Of a stretch of 64,000 nucleotides of DNA, positions 40,507 through 48,672 are shown one piece after another. The notes beneath the pieces were generated by a model. It made no database searches. It saw nothing but the letters and a program-made list of their open reading frames with translations, and had not been told where the DNA came from. The first letter of the stretch is position 1. Each line of letters opens with the position of its first letter. The DNA comes from Candidatus Moranbacteria bacterium UBA2282. GTDB taxonomy: Bacteria; Patescibacteriota; Minisyncoccia; Moranbacterales; UBA2206. The stretch lies in contig DDWQ01000005.1 in NCBI GenBank assembly GCA_002345745.1, positions 15,293 to 79,292 on the forward strand, read 5' to 3'. A program made the translations under genes and the position numbers.

Positions 40507-42162
40507 TTATTTCTCCACCACCACCTTTGCGCCCATAAGTTCCATCGCGGAGCTTAGGAGTGAATTTTGCCCGTCTGCAACGCTATGAGCATCATCGATG
40601 GGCTGACTTTCTTCTATTTTCGGCGCATCAGCAATGCCAGCCTCTTTATTGGTGACAATTTTCAGGAGAATTTTTAACCCTAGAATTTTACCAAGAACGG
40701 ACTCGACTGTCAACTTGTTCGCGTGATCATTCAATTTTTCCTTGTAGAAGTCATAGGGAGTGGCAATGGTTATTTCTGCGCCAGTAACCGCAATAGCTTG
40801 GCAGTTGGAAGCAAGCAGGGCTGCGAGAGAATGATTGTGATTTTTTATTTCCTCTAATAACTTTCTCCAATTATTTTGCACCGTGTATAAATCAGTATCG
40901 CCAGTTGGCAATGCTGGTTCTGTGCTTTCAATAACGGGATCCTCTTCTTGGATAACAACAGTTGTAGGTTGAACAATCGCAGTTGGTTCTGCAATAGGAA
41001 TATTTTGCACAGGCATTTGCAAATTGATGTCGCCTTGCGTTTCTTGTTTGCTATAGTCAGTGGAATTGGCTGGAAAAGTGTGGGTAGCACGGATGATAGC
41101 AATTTCGAGAGGCAATTGTGGCAACATAGAATTGGCAATTTTATTACGCGCTTCAAGCAAAAGATTGAGCGTCAGAATAATAACAGGCAACTCAGCTTTT
41201 TCAATTTGTTGCAACATTGTCTGCAGTTGTTCTTGTGTTGCTTCGGAAGTGAAATAATTTTTTAGTTCCGGATTTATTTTAAGCAACATCAATTGACGCA
41301 GATAGTTGATAAGTGATTTAGCAAAAATTTGCAAATCATAGCCATTATTCAAAAGCTCATTTATTTTAGTAATTGCACTAGTCGCATCTTTTTGCAAAAT
41401 CATGCTAGTGATTTCAGCTGCAAATTTACGATCTGTGGTGCCTAGAATTTCCTCCACTTCTGTGGCAGTGATGTTTTTATCTTCTAGTGCAATAACTTGT
41501 CCGAACAAACTTTCTGCATCTCGCATTCCACCTTCGGCCGCAATAGCAATCATTTCCAAAGAAGCTGCGTCAATAGTAATCTTTTCACTCTTTGCAATAT
41601 TAGATAATTTTTCAATAATATTTTCAATTGGCAGACGTGTGAAATCAAATCTTTGGCAACGGGAAATAACTGTGGCGGGGACTTTATGAATTTCCGTTGT
41701 GGCCAGAATGAAAATCACATGTGCTGGTGGTTCTTCTAGAGTTTTCAACAATGCATTGAAAGCACCGCTGGAAAGCATATGCACTTCATCGATAATATAG
41801 ACTTTGAATTTCAATGATGTTGGTGGCAGTCCGATTGTTTCACGCAATTCACGAATATTATCCACGCCAGTGTTAGAAGCGGCATCAATTTCAATGATAT
41901 CGAGTGATTTGTTTTCATTGATCATTTGGCAACTTGGACATTTTTCACAACTAATAGCATTAGATAGGTCGGTGCAGTTAACTGTCTTAGCTAGAATTCG
42001 AGCAATCGAAGTTTTTCCGGTTCCGCGCGGTCCGGTGAAAAGATAGGCTTGGCCGATGTGATTATTTTTAATAGCATTAGAAAGAGTCTGAACAATATGT
42101 TTTTGTCCAATTACTTTCTCAAAATTTCCTGGTCGATATTTGCGGTAGAGAGTTGAAGTCAT
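40507..42162 (-). CDS. dnaX: DNA polymerase III subunit gamma/tau
   Basis: 551-aa clamp-loader ATPase. Family start YRKYRPGNFEKVIGQ, Walker A GPRGTGKTSIARIL (about 44-57), zinc module CTDL...CEKCPSCQ, Walker B IIDEVHMLS and the SRC motif VISRCQRFDF. The C-terminal tau-like part is shorter than in E. coli. It loads the beta clamp and couples to DnaE, also encoded in this window. The spacer before tRNA-Gln has GTATTTAGTATC-type repeats. Confidence 0.95.
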   Translation of the reverse strand: MTSTLYRKYRPGNFEKVIGQKHIVQTLSNAIKNNHIGQAYLFTGPRGTGKTSIARILAKTVNCTDLSNAISCEKCPSCQMINENKSLDIIEIDAASNTGVDNIRELRETIGLPPTSLKFKVYIIDEVHMLSSGAFNALLKTLEEPPAHVIFILATTEIHKVPATVISRCQRFDFTRLPIENIIEKLSNIAKSEKITIDAASLEMIAIAAEGGMRDAESLFGQVIALEDKNITATEVEEILGTTDRKFAAEITSMILQKDATSAITKINELLNNGYDLQIFAKSLINYLRQLMLLKINPELKNYFTSEATQEQLQTMLQQIEKAELPVIILTLNLLLEARNKIANSMLPQLPLEIAIIRATHTFPANSTDYSKQETQGDINLQMPVQNIPIAEPTAIVQPTTVVIQEEDPVIESTEPALPTGDTDLYTVQNNWRKLLEEIKNHNHSLAALLASNCQAIAVTGAEITIATPYDFYKEKLNDHANKLTVESVLGKILGLKILLKIVTNKEAGIADAPKIEESQPIDDAHSVADGQNSLLSSAMELMGAKVVVEK

Positions 42163-42235
42163 AAAAATATGTAAATTGCAGTAGTAAATTATTATGTAGT
42201 AAGTCTAGTATATCATATTAAAAAAGAAAAGAAAA

Positions 42236-42258
42236 AACGCCATTTTCTTGGCGTTTTT
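42236..42258 (-). terminator. Intrinsic terminator of the gtrA gene
   Basis: AACGCCA/TGGCGTT perfect stem with a T-run on each strand, 13 bp after the gene end. Confidence 0.82.
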
Positions 42259-42271
42259 CTCAGGAATTTTG

Positions 42272-42721
42272 CTATTTCTTGAATACCCAGAATTTGTAGC
42301 CCACAAAGTTCCAAAAAAGTCCGACAGCTGTTCCGCAGATAGCACCAATATTGCCCCACAGCTGTCCATTAATTGCAATGTTTGCGAAGATTGGTTGAAC
42401 AAAACTTACGACTAGTGTGGCGGTAGTAACATTAATTATGGCACCCACAAGACTGACGCCAATAAATTGATAGAATTTTTTATCATTATCTGTTTGTGAT
42501 TTATCTTGGAATGTCCAATGCTTGTTGACATAGTAGCTGAAAATAACGGCGGATAAAAATGACAATGCTTTGAAGAATGAATAATAGACACCCTGACTTT
42601 GGCTGGTGGTGTACATTAAAACATTAAGGACAACTAAATCTACACCAGTGTTCATTATTCCAACAACAAAAAATTTTGCAAACTGTTGGATAAATGGGAA
42701 GCGTGCTAATAATTCTTTCAT
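42272..42721 (-). CDS. GtrA-family membrane protein
   Basis: 149 aa with four TM helices and GtrA landmarks: FAKFFVVGIMNTGVDLVVLN at the N-terminus, SYYVNKHWTFQ after TM2 and WNFVGYKFWVF at the end. GtrA proteins are thought to flip or support translocation of polyprenyl-phosphate-linked sugars for surface glycan modification. It lies 13 bp downstream of the 248-aa gene in a two-gene operon. Confidence 0.85.
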   Translation of the reverse strand: MKELLARFPFIQQFAKFFVVGIMNTGVDLVVLNVLMYTTSQSQGVYYSFFKALSFLSAVIFSYYVNKHWTFQDKSQTDNDKKFYQFIGVSLVGAIINVTTATLVVSFVQPIFANIAINGQLWGNIGAICGTAVGLFWNFVGYKFWVFKK

Positions 42722-42734
42722 TTTGTATTTCTAT

Positions 42735-43481
42735 TTATTCGTTTAAAGGTTTATTAAGTTCTTGTCTGAGTTCTTCAATGTCTGGTGCCCATTCATCAAC
42801 TATGGAAAATTTCTTCGGAGTTGTTTCAATTTCATCTTCTGCAGGCTTGATTTCCAAAGCTGTTTTTGCAAGCGCGTCAATTTCATCATCAGGAGTGTGT
42901 TTGTGTGCTTCGGTTTTTTTCATTGAAGCAAAACTACGCATCGCGCTACCTGTTTGAATTACATTTTCGATAGAAGCCCAATCAGAATCAATGTCACGCG
43001 GAGTCACAATTGTAACTTCATCACCCGGTTCAACTTTGAAATAGGTGATGGAAGCCAAAAGCACGCGATAGGGTTTTCCGTTGGCGATTATGAAATAGTT
43101 CCCATCCGCATCTTGATTGACTGTTCCAATGAGTTGGCTTCTTTCAATTGGTCCGATTTGTTTGTAGATGAAAGAACCATCTGAAGTGATTGTCAATTTC
43201 AACATATCGCCTTCAATCAGTTTTGATTTTGAAGCATAGTTGGCTGGCACAGGATATTGTTTTCCGTCAGAGCCAATCATAATTTGACCATCGAATGTTC
43301 CTTCGATGACTCGACCATCACCATCCTCATCTGTTTTTTTTCTGCGTCCAACTTTCTTTTTGCCTTCCAATTGAAGAAGCATTGCTTTGGCGGATTGCAA
43401 ACTCTTTTCCGAGTTATAGATCATCTCGCGCAAAGCTTGGACTTTATCTGAAATATTTTCAATTTGTTCTTTATCTTCCAT
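42735..43481 (-). CDS. Conserved-looking hypothetical protein (248 aa)
   Basis: Function unknown. The N-terminal coiled coil (residues 5-42) is followed by a basic KKKVGRRKK patch. Then come two beta-rich segments (DGKQYPVPANYASKSKLIEG and SQLIGTVNQDADGNYFII) that look like small barrel domains, and an acidic C-terminal tail. The basic patch plus beta domains could suggest nucleic-acid binding. It precedes the GtrA gene. Confidence 0.62.
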   Translation of the reverse strand: MEDKEQIENISDKVQALREMIYNSEKSLQSAKAMLLQLEGKKKVGRRKKTDEDGDGRVIEGTFDGQIMIGSDGKQYPVPANYASKSKLIEGDMLKLTITSDGSFIYKQIGPIERSQLIGTVNQDADGNYFIIANGKPYRVLLASITYFKVEPGDEVTIVTPRDIDSDWASIENVIQTGSAMRSFASMKKTEAHKHTPDDEIDALAKTALEIKPAEDEIETTPKKFSIVDEWAPDIEELRQELNKPLNE

Positions 43482-43641
43482 TTTGTTTTTTTATTTTTAA
43501 TCTGCCAGAAGGCAAATATTTTATTTTTTATTTTACATCTAAATTATACAATCATATCTCATAGTGTGCAAGAGTTAGTAGGATGATGGCGGTGTGGATA
43601 AAAGTTTAGATGCTATGTGTGTACATATTGCTATGACACTA

Positions 43642-43670
43642 TTGACTTTTGAGTTAGATTGCAGTAGAAT
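43642..43670 (+). promoter_or_regulatory. Promoter of the ClpP-like pair
   Basis: TTGACT (43642-43647) and TAGAAT (43665-43670) with a 17-bp spacer, leaving a leader of about 135 nt. Confidence 0.65.
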
Positions 43671-43812
43671 TAATAATTAGTTTTTTCCAAATAAAATAGT
43701 TTAAAATTCAACTAGGCTCACAGAGCTAATGGAGTATTGAATATGTACCGTGGTGCTTGCAATAACTGTGATGCATCTTTCATTTTTTAATTCAGAAATA
43801 AGGGAGAGTAAA

Positions 43813-43938
43813 ATGAGCCAGCAGAGAATGTCTTATTCAGGAATAGATATGCAAAGATTGTTGTTAGTTCTACAATGGGCGTTTGGAAAATTGTTTAATG
43901 TGAATCCAAAGGATTGGGAGGAGAAAGATGTATATTAA
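43813..43938 (+). CDS. Small protein upstream of the ClpP-like protease (41 aa)
   Basis: Starts at 43813 after an AGGGAGAG SD and reads MSQQRMSYSGIDMQRLLLVL..., with one moderately hydrophobic helix and an acidic end. It overlaps the next gene by 11 bp, with that gene's SD (GGGAGGAG) inside its coding sequence, so the two are translationally coupled. Possible adaptor or regulator of the protease; no family is recognised. Confidence 0.6.
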   Translation: MSQQRMSYSGIDMQRLLLVLQWAFGKLFNVNPKDWEEKDVY

Positions 43939-44521
43939 AAACACAGTTCCATTGATTACCGAAGAAATTGGCTGGGACGATTTGCATGTGGCTCTCCGAG
44001 GTTTGCAAATGGCAAATTCAAACAATCTGCTGTTGGGATCTAATGGCGGAAGAGTTAGCAATCTTCTTTATTTTCGGGACCATGTGGCTAATCGTAAAAT
44101 GACTATTGTTGGAGCCCAAATCGTTGGCTCCCTGGCACTGAATTTTTTTCTTTATGGAGAAACAAGATTGGCGACTCCTGAATCCACGTTTCTTCTTCAC
44201 GAATGTCGCTGGACGCTCGGAGGAGAGGAGGTTACAAAAGGTGAGGCACAAATGAGGGCATTGTTGCATGAATACAACCGAGATTTTGAAAGATATCACT
44301 ACTGGTCAGACGTGCATCAGAAGTTGACGATATTTGATCAAATCACAATTGAGCTGATGTCCCAAAAAACCAATTTGTCAGCCTACGCCGTGGCGAAATT
44401 AATACGAGAGGAGTCGTATTTTGATGTTGATTGTGCTCTACATTATGGCATTATTCACGATGTCGTAGATGCGCAACAGATTGCTCTTTTGCCTCAACTC
44501 GGGGTTTTCGAACCATGGTGA
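43928..44521 (+). CDS. ClpP-like serine protease, divergent
   Basis: 197 aa with a ClpP/crotonase-like layout: LLLGSNGGRVSNLLYFRDHV aligns with the 'NSPGG' turn, GAQIVGSLALNFFL with the nucleophile segment (Ser in VGSLA) and STFLLHECRW with the catalytic His strand. An Asp is plausible in the C-terminal part (SYFDVDCALHYGIIHDVVD resembles 'A.EYGLID.V'). It is too divergent to be housekeeping ClpP and lacks an adjacent clpX. Probably a stand-alone Clp-fold protease in a two-gene unit with its own promoter and terminator. Confidence 0.72.
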   Translation: MYIKNTVPLITEEIGWDDLHVALRGLQMANSNNLLLGSNGGRVSNLLYFRDHVANRKMTIVGAQIVGSLALNFFLYGETRLATPESTFLLHECRWTLGGEEVTKGEAQMRALLHEYNRDFERYHYWSDVHQKLTIFDQITIELMSQKTNLSAYAVAKLIREESYFDVDCALHYGIIHDVVDAQQIALLPQLGVFEPW

Positions 44522-44555
44522 GAAATTTCTCTCGCTAAGTTGTAGCCCAAAGGCC

Positions 44556-44587
44556 TTATGATGAAGTTTATCATAAGGTCTTTTTTA
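44556..44587 (+). terminator. Intrinsic terminator of the ClpP-like gene
   Basis: GGCCTTATGAT pairs with ATCATAAGGTC (one G-T pair), then TTTTTT. Confidence 0.88.
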
Positions 44588-44623
44588 TTTGCCCAAAGCT
44601 AGGTTTTGACATAGAATTGAGAC

Positions 44624-45262
44624 ATGAAATATTTGAAGGAAATTCCATTTTTTGAAAATGCATCGGACGGGATGCATTGTTTTCAGGCGTCTTTGAAAAT
44701 GATTATGAAATATTTTTGGCCGGATGAAAATTATTCTTGGGATGAATTAGATAAAATAACCTCCAAGGCTCCTGGTTTATGGACTTGGCAAATGGCTGGA
44801 TTGATTTGGTTACAGGAAAAAGGATTAGAAATTAAAGCCATTGAAGTTTTTGATTATAAAAAATTTGCGGAATTAGGCGGACAATATTTATTGGATGAAT
44901 TTGGGGAAGAAGTAGGAAAGGCACAAATAGAACATAGTGATATCAGTCAAGAATTAGAATTCGCTAAAAAATTTAGTGAAGTCATTGATATAGAAAAAAG
45001 AATCCCCACGATTGAGGATGTAAAAAAGTTATTACAGGATGATTATGTAATCGTTGTTAATGTTAATTCAAGGGTGTTGCGCAAAACGGATGGGTATAGT
45101 GGACATTTTATTGTAGTTAAGGGTTTCGATGAAGATGGCTTTATCTTAAATGATCCAGGCTTGCCAGGAATTGAAAATATGAAAGCTGGCTTTGAATTAT
45201 TTGAAAAAGCTTGGGCCTATCCAAATGAAAAAGCTAAAAATATTATGGCTTTTAGAAAATAA
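44624..45262 (+). CDS. C39-like cysteine peptidase domain protein
   Basis: 212 aa. The N-terminal DGMHCFQASLKMIMKYF has the Cys-x-x-x-(S/L) layout of C39/papain-like peptidases. The catalytic His segment is YSGHFIVVKGFDEDGFILND, with the following Asp (NDPG). There is no ABC transporter part and no signal peptide, so this is a stand-alone intracellular domain, possibly a processing enzyme or a non-catalytic binder. A TTGACA 15 bp before the ATG has no matching -10 outside the gene. Confidence 0.7.
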   Translation: MKYLKEIPFFENASDGMHCFQASLKMIMKYFWPDENYSWDELDKITSKAPGLWTWQMAGLIWLQEKGLEIKAIEVFDYKKFAELGGQYLLDEFGEEVGKAQIEHSDISQELEFAKKFSEVIDIEKRIPTIEDVKKLLQDDYVIVVNVNSRVLRKTDGYSGHFIVVKGFDEDGFILNDPGLPGIENMKAGFELFEKAWAYPNEKAKNIMAFRK

Positions 45263-45331
45263 TTATGAATGAAAAATTATTTTAATTGGCGGGTCTATTC
45301 CCTAGGACCGTCCTAAGCGACCTAAGCGAGT

Positions 45332-45361
45332 TTTAATTGCGGCGAATTCGCCACAATTAAA
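45332..45361. repeat. Near-perfect 30-bp palindrome
   Basis: TTTAATTG...CAATTAAA flanks a perfect GGCGAATTCGCC centre, with only one mismatched pair (45340/45353). It lies between the C39-like gene and its terminator. No known function. Confidence 0.75.
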
Positions 45362-45374
45362 TGCAATGCAATTT

Positions 45375-45408
45375 CCTTCCATACGACCATGTATGGAAGG
45401 ATTTTTTT
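45375..45408 (+). terminator. Intrinsic terminator after the C39-like gene
   Basis: CCTTCCATAC and GTATGGAAGG form a perfect 10-bp stem with a 6-nt loop, followed by ATTTTTTT. Confidence 0.9.
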
Positions 45409-45417
45409 GATGGGGAA

Positions 45418-45445
45418 TTGACAGGTTTTGATGTAGTGATATAAT
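45418..45445 (+). promoter_or_regulatory. Promoter of the antirepressor-type gene
   Basis: TTGACA (45418-45423) and TATAAT (45440-45445), both consensus hexamers, with a 16-bp spacer. Confidence 0.78.
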
Positions 45446-45473
45446 ATCATTATAACAAACTAAAATAAAAAAA

Positions 45474-46361
45474 ATGAACGAATTAATAAACATAAAAGTT
45501 ATTCAAAAAGATTTTAATGGGGAAAAGAAAAGATTTGTGAATGCGAGGGAGTTGTACAAATGGTTGGGAGTTGGCAGGGATTTTTCTAATTGGATAAAAG
45601 ATAGGATTAAAAAATATGATTTTGTAGAAGACTTGGATTTTTTCCTGACCTTCGCCAAATTTGGCGATGGATTTGATGGCTTCAATAAAGCAAAAGCTAT
45701 TGACCCAAAATCTGGAAAAATCTTAGCCAAAGAATATGTTATTTCAATTGATATGGCTAAGGAGTTGGCAATGTTAGAAAATAACGAAAAAGGAAAGATG
45801 GTTAGAAAATATTTTATAAGAGTTGAGCGCGGTTTTAAAAAAGTGATGCGGGTTGCAACTAGAGATCCGAAATTCATCAACCAATTATCGAGTCAGTTTT
45901 TTGAAACTCGCGAAGAGACGAAGGAATTTCGCAAAGACTTTACTGATTGTATAAAAGATTTTGTAGCAGTGAAAAATTATGGTACTTATACCGACATGTT
46001 CTACAGCTTTTTGTTTTTAGAAAGAGCTAAAGAGTATCGTAAACTTTTAAATTTGGCCAAGAATGATTTTACTAGAAATTTCATGTATGAAGAAATAATT
46101 TTTATTATAGGTGCTTTTGAAACTGGATTGGCTGGGGAAATTGAGAAAGAATTTAAAAAATTAGGCAGAATGTTGACGCAAGAAGAGTTTGAGAAAATTT
46201 TTAGAGATTTTTCTTCAACAAGAAATTGGTTGGTCTATCAAAAAAGAGCGCGTAACATCATGGCGACATATGATGAAGAATTGCGAAGAATTAAACATCC
46301 GAAACTTATCGATTATAGAAAAGAATTTAGTCAGGAAGATATCCAGAAGCTTTTGGCATGA
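45474..46361 (+). CDS. AntA/AntB-type antirepressor protein
   Basis: 295 aa. The N-terminal half is an AntA/AntB antirepressor domain (RFVNARELYKWLGVGRDFSN, YVISIDMAKELAMLENNEKG), typical of phage antirepressors that bind repressors to trigger lytic genes. The C-terminal half (about 140-295) is helical and unrecognised (SRNWLVYQKRARNIMATYD at its end resembles HEPN/abortive-type helical tails, weakly). A stand-alone gene with consensus promoter. No other phage genes are adjacent, so it may be a prophage remnant or a domesticated regulator. Confidence 0.8.
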   Translation: MNELINIKVIQKDFNGEKKRFVNARELYKWLGVGRDFSNWIKDRIKKYDFVEDLDFFLTFAKFGDGFDGFNKAKAIDPKSGKILAKEYVISIDMAKELAMLENNEKGKMVRKYFIRVERGFKKVMRVATRDPKFINQLSSQFFETREETKEFRKDFTDCIKDFVAVKNYGTYTDMFYSFLFLERAKEYRKLLNLAKNDFTRNFMYEEIIFIIGAFETGLAGEIEKEFKKLGRMLTQEEFEKIFRDFSSTRNWLVYQKRARNIMATYDEELRRIKHPKLIDYRKEFSQEDIQKLLA

Positions 46362-46763
46362 ATAATTCTAAGAGTATGTATAATTTGTATATACCATTGA
46401 AGTCTCAATTGAGGGCGGTAAACGGAGAATGATTTGTGCCAATATGGGGGAAATTTTTCGTAAAAATTTTAATCTTATAGAATTCTATAAAATTAAAAAA
46501 GGAACAACTTGATTTAGTTAAAAAATATGAAAAACTAAAAGTTCGTAGTTGCTAGATTTTTAAGCTACTTTACACAAAAATTCAGCCTGTCAAAGGGCTG
46601 TTTTTTGTTTTCTGGGCTGTGGATAACTCACCCTTGCCATTGTGGCAGAGTGGAGTAGAATAGGGAGGTAGGCAATACAAGTGGGGCGAAGTGGATAATC
46701 ACCCTACGAATTACGAATACGCTACGCTTTACGAATGTACGAATTATACGAATAAAAAATTAT
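46362..46763. other. Intergenic region upstream of mraZ
   Basis: 402 bp with no gene. It contains an intrinsic terminator (CAGCC/GGCTG 46582-46599 plus TTTTTTG). A possible MraZ box lies at 46681-46696, where GTGGGGCGAAGTGGAT gives two TGG(G/A) units 10 bp apart. A repeat spacer of TACGAATTACGAATAC type (46704-46757) ends just before the mraZ start. Confidence 0.55.
46681..46696 (+). promoter_or_regulatory. Candidate MraZ operator
   Basis: TGGGG and TGGAT are arranged as direct repeats separated by 5 bp, close to the known TGGGN-N5-TGGGN operator by which MraZ controls its own operon. Only two copies, one imperfect, so support is moderate. Confidence 0.4.
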
Positions 46764-47198
46764 ATGTTTATCGGAGAATATTCACATTTGGTTGATGAAA
46801 AAAAAAGATTGGCAGTACCAAGCAAGTTTCGCGTGGAGTTGAAAAATAAAGTAGTGGTGACCCGCGGGTTGGATAAATGTTTGTTTGTCTATCCGATGAA
46901 AGCTTGGGAAGAGTTGGCCGGAAAATTAGGCAACTTGCCAGTTGGAGAAGCTGACACACGAAGTTTCACCCGTTTGATGCTGGCAGGAGCGGTGGATGTG
47001 GATGTGGACAAGCAAGGACGAATTTTGATTCCGGATTATTTGAAAATTTATGCAGGTTTAGCAAAAAATGTTGTCATCGCAGGCCTCTATAATCGTTTAG
47101 AAATCTGGGATGAAAAAAGATGGGATGCCTATAAGAAAGGTGCCGAAAAGAATTCTGATGAAATCGCTGAGCAACTTGGTAAGTTAGGAGTGTACTAA
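46764..47198 (+). CDS. mraZ: Transcriptional regulator MraZ
   Basis: 144-aa AbrB-fold DNA-binding protein. Two SpoVT/AbrB-like repeats are visible: GEYSHLVDEKKRLAVPSKFR and VDVDKQGRILIPDYLK. It is the first gene of the division and cell-wall cluster and normally represses it. rsmH follows after 24 bp. It lacks an SD and starts right after a TACGAATTA-type repeat. Confidence 0.95.
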   Translation: MFIGEYSHLVDEKKRLAVPSKFRVELKNKVVVTRGLDKCLFVYPMKAWEELAGKLGNLPVGEADTRSFTRLMLAGAVDVDVDKQGRILIPDYLKIYAGLAKNVVIAGLYNRLEIWDEKRWDAYKKGAEKNSDEIAEQLGKLGVY

Positions 47199-47222
47199 GA
47201 TTTATAAATTAAGATTATTGAG

Positions 47223-48155
47223 ATGACTGTTATTCATAAACCGGTTTTGTTGAAAGAAAGCATAGCAGGACTAAATTTAAAAGACGGATCTCGTGCTGTG
47301 GACGCCACTCTGGGGGGAGGCGGACACAGCAGTGAGATATTGAAGATAATTGGTAAGAAGGGCAAGCTAATTGCAATCGACCAAGATGTGGTAGCGATTG
47401 AAAATTTCAGAAAAGAATTTCCCAATGCAGAACGCGTTGTGCTGGTTAACGACAATTTTGCAAATATAAAAAATATTTTAGCGGAATTGAAAGTTGATTT
47501 AGTAGATGCAATTTTGGCAGATTTGGGATATTCCTCAATGCAACTGGAAGATGAGCAAATCGGGATGAGTTTTTTGAAAGATGCTCCATTAGATATGCGC
47601 CTCAATAGAGATGGCGAACTGACAGCCAAGCAAATTGTCAATGAATATTCACAAGGCGAGATTGCTAGGATTATTAAAAAATATGGAGAAGACCGTTTTG
47701 CTAGATATATTGCAAAGAAAATTGCTGATTATAGAAAGACAAAGCAGATTGAAACGACAACAGAATTAGTGGAGATTATAAATTCCGCGATACCAGAAAA
47801 ATTCAAACACGGCAAGTTACATCCAGCGACGAAAACATTTCAGGCGTTGCGTATTGAAGTCAATCACGAATTAGAAGTTTTAGAGAGGTTTATTCCGCAA
47901 GCGATTGAGGCTCTGGCTCCAGGCGGACGATTGGTAATCATCGCGTTTCATTCATTGGAAGACCGCATCGTGAAAAGTGTTTTTCGCGAATATGCCAAAG
48001 GTTGTATCTGCCCGAAAGAATTTCCAATTTGTCAGTGTGAAAATTTGCCGAAAGTAAAAACAATCAACAAAAAGCCAATCATACCTACAGCAGAAGAGAT
48101 GGAAGAAAATCCCCGTGCCAGAAGTGCCAAGTTACGCATTTGTGAAAAATTATAG
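47223..48155 (+). CDS. rsmH: 16S rRNA (cytosine1402-N4)-methyltransferase RsmH
   Basis: 310-aa RsmH (MraW), which methylates C1402 in the decoding centre. Landmarks: N-terminal HKPVLLKESIAGL, AdoMet-binding VDATLGGGGHSSEIL, DAILADLGYSSMQLED, MRLNRDGELTAKQIVNEYS, RIEVNHELEVLERF and IAFHSLEDRIVK. A cysteine cluster (CICPKEFPICQC) near the C-terminus is common in the family. It is the second gene of the division and wall cluster. Confidence 0.96.
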   Translation: MTVIHKPVLLKESIAGLNLKDGSRAVDATLGGGGHSSEILKIIGKKGKLIAIDQDVVAIENFRKEFPNAERVVLVNDNFANIKNILAELKVDLVDAILADLGYSSMQLEDEQIGMSFLKDAPLDMRLNRDGELTAKQIVNEYSQGEIARIIKKYGEDRFARYIAKKIADYRKTKQIETTTELVEIINSAIPEKFKHGKLHPATKTFQALRIEVNHELEVLERFIPQAIEALAPGGRLVIIAFHSLEDRIVKSVFREYAKGCICPKEFPICQCENLPKVKTINKKPIIPTAEEMEENPRARSAKLRICEKL

Positions 48156-48220
48156 ACAAAAATATAGGTGCTAAAAAATAAATATAAATATACAATTTAT
48201 TGTCAGGGGGCTGAAAATAA

Positions 48221-48628
48221 ATGTCACGGATTTTTATTCTAAATAAGTCTGCCGTCAGCTTGCAAAAAGCTCGCGTGCAAAGAACCTCAGCTACTTTCAG
48301 TGGGAGGTTTTTGGGTGGTAAAAAAGCAATTAATGCTGGTAGTGCTAGAATAAACCTAGTTTCATTAGTTTTCACTGTTGTGATTTGTACTTTTATGGCA
48401 GGAGCATTCTATTTATATCAAGTAAACAATATCGCTACTAAAAGTTATGAGATTCGTGATTTAGAAAGTCAAATTCAAGAATTGAGCAAGGAAAGTAAAA
48501 AAATGGAAATTCGTGAAGTCGAACTTCGTTCAATGTATAATATTGAAAAAGCTTCGCAAGATCTAAACTTGGTTAATTCTGCGGATGTAACCTATGTGGA
48601 GATGAGTGGACCGGTAGCGATGAAATAA
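48221..48628 (+). CDS. ftsL: FtsL/DivIC-like cell division protein
   Basis: 135-aa bitopic membrane protein at the ftsL position between rsmH and the class B PBP. A basic cytosolic N-terminus is followed by one TM helix (about 46-68, LVSLVFTVVICTFMAGAFYL) and a leucine-zipper-like coiled coil (IRDLESQIQELSKESKKM). FtsL proteins are poorly conserved, so the call rests on topology and position. Confidence 0.75.
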   Translation: MSRIFILNKSAVSLQKARVQRTSATFSGRFLGGKKAINAGSARINLVSLVFTVVICTFMAGAFYLYQVNNIATKSYEIRDLESQIQELSKESKKMEIREVELRSMYNIEKASQDLNLVNSADVTYVEMSGPVAMK

Positions 48629-48672
48629 TTTTCTCTTGATGACTGGATTATTAGTATTACTTTATTTACATT

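Noticed and set aside
44604..44609. TTGACA as promoter of the C39-like gene
   Set aside because: It is only 14 bp from the ATG, so a -10 would lie inside the coding region; no convincing promoter assigned.
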